From Planctomycetaceae bacterium (GTDB lineage: Bacteria > Planctomycetota > Planctomycetia > Pirellulales > Thermoguttaceae): a stretch of 6,873 nt of DNA. Location: the NCBI GenBank assembly GCA_009783865.1, contig WRCR01000221.1:1-6873 (forward strand), in the 5' to 3' direction. The translations under genes and the position numbers were made by a program. The notes below the pieces were generated by a model. The model did not search any database. It was not told the DNA's origin and saw nothing but the letters and a program-made list of their open reading frames with translations. Below are positions 1 through 4,228 of the stretch, piece by piece (position 1 is the first letter of the stretch; each line of letters opens with the position of its first letter).

Positions 1-226
1 AAAACGCTCCTACCATCAATTCGAGATATTGTCCGTCGGTATCGGTCAGCATTTTCTCCCACATAAACGATTCGGGATTGTTGCCCCAAAGGAAAAACTT
101 TTTGCCGCCGACAATGTGATGATTCGCAAAATGCACCGTTCCCGCGTGCTTGCCGTGGTCATAACCGGCGAAGAAATCGTTGTCGAAGTCCCACGCAAAA
201 ACCGAAGCGGGTCTGTCCGTGAAATT
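1..226 (-). pseudogene. Downstream part of the DUF5107 gene, beyond an in-frame amber stop (partial at window edge)
   Basis: Reading the minus strand in the same frame as the DUF5107 gene at 227-994, the frame stays open for 75 codons from position 226 to the left edge and still looks like DUF5107. It starts NFTDRPASVFAWDFDNDFF, then shows GYDHGKHAGTVHFANHHIV, a GGKKFFLWGNNPESF stretch, and ends at the edge with DGQYLELMVGAF. From memory of the family, these match the block that normally follows a Ser-Trp-Tyr-Lys-Asn motif (Gly-Tyr-Asp-His, Ala-Gly-Thr-Val, Ala-Asn-His-His, Gly-Lys-Lys, Trp-Gly-Asn, Glu-Leu-Met). No frame change is needed, so the only lesion visible is the TAG codon. There is no obvious ribosome binding site and start codon immediately after the stop, so independent translation is doubtful. 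The gene probably continues past the left edge, since DUF5107 proteins are often much longer and may carry TPR repeats. Confidence 0.75.
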
Positions 227-994
227 CTACCACCAACTTATATCTTTGCCGTTGTTGATTTTCCAACGCACGAAGTCCGTCTTGGAATGTCCCGTGCCGA
301 AAAGCGTTTCCGGCGGGAAATTAACCTGATAGTTTTCGTCGCAATGTACGGAAACATTAGCCCAATAGAGAAACGACTGTATCAGCGGCGAGCGGTTCAT
401 TATTCGCACCTTTGCTTCCAAGAGCGAAGAGTCGGGATGCAGCGTCAACCCGACCGACCACTTGAGACGATGCCTGAACTCGGTTTCGCCTATCCAGATG
501 GTTTTACTGCCGTCGATATTTTCGGTTGTTTTCCAATCAATCGGCATGAAAGAACTTGCCCGATGATGGTGCGGTACATTCCATTCAACGCCGCCGGAAA
601 TCCACGCACCCAGCATGCCGATAAGTGCCGGTTTGACAACGCTTTGGCGATAGAAGTATTCGTAATTGTTCGTCTTATCGGTTGCCGAAAAGATGCGTCC
701 GCCGATTTCCGGCAACACGCAGATTTTCACGAAATCGTTTTCCAATTCGAGAGCGTTATATTTCTTATCGACTTTGTTGTCGGTTAGAACATCGTAGAGC
801 GGATAGGGATATATGTGTCCCTGCGCGCCTTGATAAACACGACCGGTGTAATAGACCGGATTGACATCGGGTTCGCCGATTTCATAAGTCGGCAGAACGA
901 GTTCTTTGCGGACAAGTTTTACGTCACCGGCAAAGACAACGGTGCTGAAAATGAAACCGATAGCAGCAAACAAAACGGGAATGATGAAACGCAT
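227..994 (-). CDS. Exported DUF5107 domain protein, N-terminal 255 residues, ended by a premature amber codon
   Basis: The product starts with a clear signal peptide: Arg at position 2, a hydrophobic core over about residues 4-21, and likely cleavage after Ala22 (Val-Phe-Ala). The mature part begins the DUF5107 domain with LPTYEIGEPDVNP (34-46). Landmarks are PYPLYD (63-68), PEIGGRIFSATD (95-106), a sugar-mutarotase-like Gly-Gly-Arg strand, and GGVEWNVPHHHR (134-145). DUF5107 is of unknown function; a galactose-mutarotase-like beta-sandwich that binds carbohydrate outside the cytoplasm is an inference from these motifs. The frame stops at TAG 227-229 right after SWW, where relatives, as recalled, read Ser-Trp-Tyr-Lys-Asn. 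The same frame continues with family sequence afterwards, so this is a truncated product or pseudogene rather than a complete protein. The ATG at 994 fits the signal peptide, although only a weak GGA-type ribosome binding site precedes it. The gene is transcribed divergently from the DUF4855 gene. Confidence 0.85.
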   Translation of the reverse strand: MRFIIPVLFAAIGFIFSTVVFAGDVKLVRKELVLPTYEIGEPDVNPVYYTGRVYQGAQGHIYPYPLYDVLTDNKVDKKYNALELENDFVKICVLPEIGGRIFSATDKTNNYEYFYRQSVVKPALIGMLGAWISGGVEWNVPHHHRASSFMPIDWKTTENIDGSKTIWIGETEFRHRLKWSVGLTLHPDSSLLEAKVRIMNRSPLIQSFLYWANVSVHCDENYQVNFPPETLFGTGHSKTDFVRWKINNGKDISWW

Positions 995-1042
995 TGGATT
1001 TTCCGGTATGAATTTTTTCGTAAGGGGGGTAGAATTGGTACA

Positions 1043-1071
1043 ATTTTAATCTTTATAGTACGGTACGTCAA
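1043..1071 (-). promoter_or_regulatory. Sigma70-like promoter for the DUF5107 gene
   Basis: On the minus strand a -35 box TTGACG (1066-1071, 5 of 6 consensus) is separated by exactly 17 bases from a -10 box TAAAAT (1043-1048, 5 of 6). Transcription would start near 1036 and leave a leader of roughly 40 bases before the ATG at 994. The spacing and match are good. Whether this organism's housekeeping sigma factor uses this consensus is assumed. Confidence 0.55.
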
Positions 1072-1100
1072 ATGGGTGAAGCGTGTAAAATTTTGGTCGC

Positions 1101-1129
1101 TTGCATCGGCATATCTGTTATGGCATAAT
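1101..1129 (+). promoter_or_regulatory. Extended -10 sigma70-like promoter for the DUF4855 gene
   Basis: A -10 box CATAAT (1124-1129, 5 of 6 consensus) is directly preceded by TGG, an extended -10 element (TGN). A weak -35 box TTGCAT (1101-1106, 3 of 6) lies 17 bases upstream. Transcription would start near 1136, giving a leader of about 50 bases that contains the ribosome binding site at 1173-1178. The promoter does not overlap the divergent one at 1043-1071, but the two -35 regions are only about 30 bases apart, so one regulator could act on both. Confidence 0.5.
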
Positions 1130-1172
1130 GAATGTGAAGGTTATGCATTTCCCGAATCGTTCACAATCAACC

Positions 1173-1178
1173 GAGGAG
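1173..1178 (+). promoter_or_regulatory. Ribosome binding site of the DUF4855 gene
   Basis: GAGGAG lies 7 bases before the ATG at 1186. It is a strong Shine-Dalgarno sequence and fixes the start over an upstream in-frame or out-of-frame ATG such as those near 1101-1145. Confidence 0.75.
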
Positions 1179-1185
1179 AACATCT

Positions 1186-2268
1186 ATGTCTTTTTTACGT
1201 TTTTATATCGCCGTCTGTTGTTTAATGTTTGCCCCGCTGCTGTCGGCATCAGAACCGGCTTATATGCCGCCTGGTCCGCAAACCGGCGGTATTGTTGACC
1301 TTGCGTTAATCTATCAAGGCGGAACACATCGAGTCGATTGGACACCGGAACAATTCGAACCGTATCTCACGTGGACAAATCCAGATACCCAAAAAGAAGA
1401 ATGGCTCTTCGATGGCTTTCTGTTTATCGAATTTAAAAGCAATACCGGTTTTATGTTCGCAAAGGGCTACGGTTCCAAACCTTCAACGAAAGAAAATCAA
1501 CTTTGGTTTCTTGAACGCATTTTTGAAAAAGGCAAAGCAGTCGATGCTCTCGATAAAGCCCTTGGAAAAACAATACAACGTCTAGGAACGCCGCCGCGCC
1601 CGCGCCGAGTGGTATTGACGCTGCCCGAACCAATTATTCAAACGGAAAATTGGGGAGAACTGAACGGCAAAGCACTTGACTTCAAAAATAACGAAGACCG
1701 GGTCGCAGCAGTCAAATGGTTCATCGACCTGCTGCTGGAACGCTGGAAAAAAGAAGGGTATCAAAATCTCGAACTTGCCGGTTTCTATTGGGTCGCCGAA
1801 GAAATGGGTAAAGACGATACTGTAAAATTGATACAGCCCATCGGTCAGTATATCCGCAGTCATAACAAGCGGTTTTATTGGATTCCATGGTGGAATTCGC
1901 CCGGCAGCAAAATTTGGAAAGAACTCGGTTTTGATGCGGCGTATCAGCAGCCGAATTACTTTTTCAAATTGAATGTTCCCGACGGACGAGTCGAAGAAGC
2001 ATGCCGCTTCGCGAAGGAACACGCAATGGGTTTGGAAATGGAATGGGACCACCGGGCGATGAACGACAAGGAAAATTATGCCCGCCGCTTGAAGGGGTAT
2101 CTCGATGGTTTCGAGCAAACCGGTGTGTGGAAAGAAGCGGCTGTCGCCCACTATATGGACGGTCACGGAATGATTGCGTTGTCCAAGTCAACCGACCCGG
2201 ATATTATTCCGCTTTACCGCCGATTGTGTTCTGCTATAGCGGAGAGACAAAAGAGAAAAGGTTTGTAG
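1186..2268 (+). CDS. Exported DUF4855 domain protein
   Basis: An intact 360-residue protein, about the usual length for a signal peptide plus a single DUF4855 domain. The signal peptide covers about residues 1-21 (hydrophobic core 6-19, likely cleavage after Ala21); no lipobox is present. Family landmarks are LALIYQGG near the start, WLFDGFLFIEF, AGFYWVAEE (199-206 for the Gly-Phe onward part), WIPWWN (232-237), AAYQQPNYFF (251-260) and GLEMEWDH (282-289). DUF4855 has no assigned function. The alternation of strand-like segments ending in acidic or aromatic residues (Glu205/Glu206, Glu284/Glu286/Asp288) resembles a glycoside-hydrolase-type TIM barrel; this is an inference. It is divergent from an exported DUF5107 gene, which fits extracellular carbohydrate work. 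The start is set by the GAGGAG site 7 bases upstream. It ends with TAG, so amber works as an ordinary stop here. No terminator is evident in the 63 bases after it. Confidence 0.88.
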   Translation: MSFLRFYIAVCCLMFAPLLSASEPAYMPPGPQTGGIVDLALIYQGGTHRVDWTPEQFEPYLTWTNPDTQKEEWLFDGFLFIEFKSNTGFMFAKGYGSKPSTKENQLWFLERIFEKGKAVDALDKALGKTIQRLGTPPRPRRVVLTLPEPIIQTENWGELNGKALDFKNNEDRVAAVKWFIDLLLERWKKEGYQNLELAGFYWVAEEMGKDDTVKLIQPIGQYIRSHNKRFYWIPWWNSPGSKIWKELGFDAAYQQPNYFFKLNVPDGRVEEACRFAKEHAMGLEMEWDHRAMNDKENYARRLKGYLDGFEQTGVWKEAAVAHYMDGHGMIALSKSTDPDIIPLYRRLCSAIAERQKRKGL

Positions 2269-2331
2269 ATAATTTAGCGGTACTCCGTCTCTGTTATTTT
2301 CCAACTTGCTAAAAGTCCTGTGTAAAAGGTT

Positions 2332-3924
2332 ATGACAAGCCCGCCCGAGAAACCGTCGTCCGATGCCAAGCCGGAAAAGCCGCCGTTTTCGCAGCGGCAT
2401 CCGTATTGGAGCGTATTCTTTGTCGCCATGAACCATCTGGTCGGGCTGGTTACAATCGTCGGATTCGAGTCAATCTGCCGCTTTGACATCGGCGTATTGT
2501 GTGCATACGTCTTTATGTTCCTCGGTTACATGATAATTTTCGAGCAGTTTGTCGGCAAGAAACGCAAAAATGAAAAATGGAGTTGGAAAAGTACCGGTGT
2601 TGGTGTCATTCTTATTGCTTTCACCATTTCGTGGTTCTGTTTTTTCGTCGGCGTTGCCCGGTTTATTCCGCCGGTTACGATTTCTCGTGAAACGACGTTC
2701 CTGACCGATCCCCGCACCGACGACGGCTGGATTGACTTTGCCGCCGGTTTCGAGCAGCAATTTCTGCCGCCGATTCCGCCGGAGCAAAACGGTTATCGGA
2801 CACTTGCCGCCGCTTTGGGAAAATCGGTCTGCGATAACGAAGAAGCCGCCGAAATTTATTGGTCGGCTCTTTGTGAAAAACTCGGTCTCGACCCTAACCT
2901 GGAACCGGCTGTCAAACTCGGCGTATCTCCTTTTGTCGATAGAAAAATTCTCGCACAGGTGCTGAGCCGTCCGTGGACAATGGGCGAGTTTCCCGAAGTC
3001 GCCATTTGGCTTGACGAACAGAAACCTTTGCTCGAAGTTCTCGCCGAAGCGGTACGACAAGAACATTTTGTGCTTCCGGCGATTCCTCGGATTATTGATG
3101 CCGATGGTGATGCGTTGGAGCGGTTCGCCCCGGAACTATTTGCATGTTACGGCTGTACCCGACTTCGTGATTTGGGAGTTTGGCTCGCTTATCGAATTAC
3201 ACTGCATCTCGGCAGCGGCAATGAGCAGAAAGCCCTCGACGATATAGAAACCCTGTATCGACTTGCAAGTGCCAACCGCGTTCGGCTCAATCACACGATG
3301 CAACTACTCACCGCACCAAGCAGTTTGGGGCGGTTGGCGAACGAATTGTCGCTCCAGTGGCTCTGGACGATGAAGCCGGATGCCCAGCGAATCGCCGAGT
3401 GGGAAGCAAGACGCAAAGCGGTCATCCATTCGGCACCGGTCAGCGACATCGTGCGATTGCAGCGGCTCTGTTCGCTCAACATGATTAAGCGAGTAGCCGA
3501 CCCCGAATTTATGTTCGATAAGAATAATCCAGATTTCTGGTTGAAAGAATTCAATTTTCGGCTGTCCCGTTATGGTCCGTGGGACCGGCATTTCCGTGAC
3601 TTGAATCGGCACTACGATGCCTGCGACACCGCCTTGAACCGCCCATATCGGGGAACCTTGCCGGTTATGCGGGGACTATTTTCCGAAAGGAAAAAGAATG
3701 ACGATTTCACCGGTATAATGACACACGCTGTGAAATTCTATTTGTGGAAAGGTTCATTGGGATTCTATATTTCATTCATGGCAGAAATCAATTCCGGCGC
3801 GATGTTTGAAGAAACGCTGGATATGGTCTACAATCCCTATTTCGTACTTGCCGCATACGACTCTTGCACGGAAACGGCGTTTGCCTTGGAGCGGTTTCGC
3901 CTTCATCACGGAAATTCCGCTTGA
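2332..3924 (+). CDS. Three-helix membrane-anchored protein of unknown function, C-terminus lost by frameshift
   Basis: A 530-residue product not assigned to a named family. Residues 1-24 are polar and Pro/Lys-rich. Membrane helices are seen at about 26-45, 52-74 and 88-109. The basic loop KKRKNEK (76-82) should lie in the cytoplasm, so by the positive-inside rule the remaining ~420 residues would be outside. That part is mainly helical (for example the Glu/Leu/Arg-rich segments around 200-240 and 290-370) with many aromatic residues near 420-490. It ends with ETAFALERFRLHHG and then NSA-stop. In planctomycete proteins of this style, ALERFRLHHG is normally followed by a 'YPETLDAL-P' segment and then EIPLD. 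Here EIPLD and the rest follow directly but in the +1 frame (see 3902-4105), so the gene is probably broken near its end. The ATG at 2332 has only a weak AAAAGG two bases upstream; it is preferred because the next Met lies inside helix 1. It may be co-transcribed with the DUF4855 gene 63 bases upstream. Confidence 0.78.
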   Translation: MTSPPEKPSSDAKPEKPPFSQRHPYWSVFFVAMNHLVGLVTIVGFESICRFDIGVLCAYVFMFLGYMIIFEQFVGKKRKNEKWSWKSTGVGVILIAFTISWFCFFVGVARFIPPVTISRETTFLTDPRTDDGWIDFAAGFEQQFLPPIPPEQNGYRTLAAALGKSVCDNEEAAEIYWSALCEKLGLDPNLEPAVKLGVSPFVDRKILAQVLSRPWTMGEFPEVAIWLDEQKPLLEVLAEAVRQEHFVLPAIPRIIDADGDALERFAPELFACYGCTRLRDLGVWLAYRITLHLGSGNEQKALDDIETLYRLASANRVRLNHTMQLLTAPSSLGRLANELSLQWLWTMKPDAQRIAEWEARRKAVIHSAPVSDIVRLQRLCSLNMIKRVADPEFMFDKNNPDFWLKEFNFRLSRYGPWDRHFRDLNRHYDACDTALNRPYRGTLPVMRGLFSERKKNDDFTGIMTHAVKFYLWKGSLGFYISFMAEINSGAMFEETLDMVYNPYFVLAAYDSCTETAFALERFRLHHGNSA

Positions 3925-4105
3925 TGCCTGTGCCCGGGAAGCGAGACCGCTGCAATATCACCGTGAAAAGAACGGCGGATACACACTGTACAGTGTAGGA
4001 CAAAACGGCATTGACGACGGCGGACGGGATTATTACCGCGACTTTCAGAACGACCGAACCGTTCCAAAATCCGCTGACGATATTCGGATTATTTCTCAGA
4101 GGTAA
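3902..4105 (+). pseudogene. Out-of-frame C-terminal tail of the upstream membrane-protein gene
   Basis: In the +1 frame relative to the gene at 2332-3924, the sequence reads FITEIPLDACAREARPLQYH, followed by YTLYSVGQNGIDDGGRDYY and ends with KSADDIRIISQR and TAA at 4103-4105. This is the typical tail of many planctomycete proteins, and resembles the C-terminal part of type II secretion pseudopilins (PLxY, YSVGxNGxDDGG, DD-I). It lacks a start codon and ribosome binding site of its own; the Met at 3806 in this frame is buried in the coding sequence of the upstream gene. The junction falls at the sequence TTCATCACGG (3902-3911), which encodes LHHG in the upstream frame and FITE in this frame. 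A deletion of 3n+2 bases between two copies of that short repeat would explain both the missing segment and the shift. Confidence 0.75.
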
Positions 4106-4155
4106 ATTGGCGTTGCTTGTGTAGCACCGCTCTAATTTTTTGTGAAAAAACAAGG

Positions 4156-4161
4156 TATAAT
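4156..4161 (+). promoter_or_regulatory. Candidate -10 box for the long Ig-like repeat protein
   Basis: A perfect TATAAT lies 67 bases before the ATG at 4229, in an AT-rich gap. The -35 position (about 4133-4138, TAATTT) is a poor match, so an activator or an AT-rich UP-type element could be needed. Moderate support from position and the perfect -10 only. Confidence 0.4.
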
Positions 4162-4216
4162 GATGCAAAAAGAACGACATTTTTTCCGAAATAATAAGTC
4201 CAGTTAACATTTTTTT

Positions 4217-4222
4217 ACGGAG
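4217..4222 (+). promoter_or_regulatory. Ribosome binding site of the long Ig-like repeat protein
   Basis: ACGGAG (core GGAG at 4219-4222) ends 6 bases before the ATG at 4229. The spacing is good, and the start leads straight into a signal peptide. Confidence 0.65.
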
Positions 4223-4228
4223 TATTTT

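Noticed and set aside
227..229. Amber recoded as a sense codon (for example pyrrolysine) throughout this organism
   Set aside because: The DUF4855 gene ends at TAG (2266-2268) just where its domain should end, and no supporting tRNA or pyl gene is in the window. Local readthrough stays possible but unsupported.
29..787. A 252-codon open frame on the plus strand opposite the DUF5107 gene
   Set aside because: The minus strand carries recognisable DUF5107 sequence with a signal peptide and promoter. The plus frame has no ribosome binding site or family resemblance and is a codon-bias shadow.
1582..2166. A 194-codon open frame on the minus strand inside the DUF4855 gene
   Set aside because: The plus strand encodes an intact recognised domain; the reverse frame resembles nothing and lacks a start context.
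2470..3066. A 198-codon minus-strand frame opposite the membrane-protein gene
   Set aside because: It is antisense to the membrane helices and helical domain, and has an arginine/asparagine-heavy composition typical of a shadow frame.
4121..4140. Possible rho-independent terminator (TAGCACCGCTCTA followed by a T run)
   Set aside because: The stem is only about three base pairs (AGC/GCT with loop ACC), too weak for an intrinsic terminator.
4135..4150. Inverted repeat of a T6 and an A6 run around GTG
   Set aside because: An AT-only stem in an AT-rich promoter gap is expected by chance and would be unstable.
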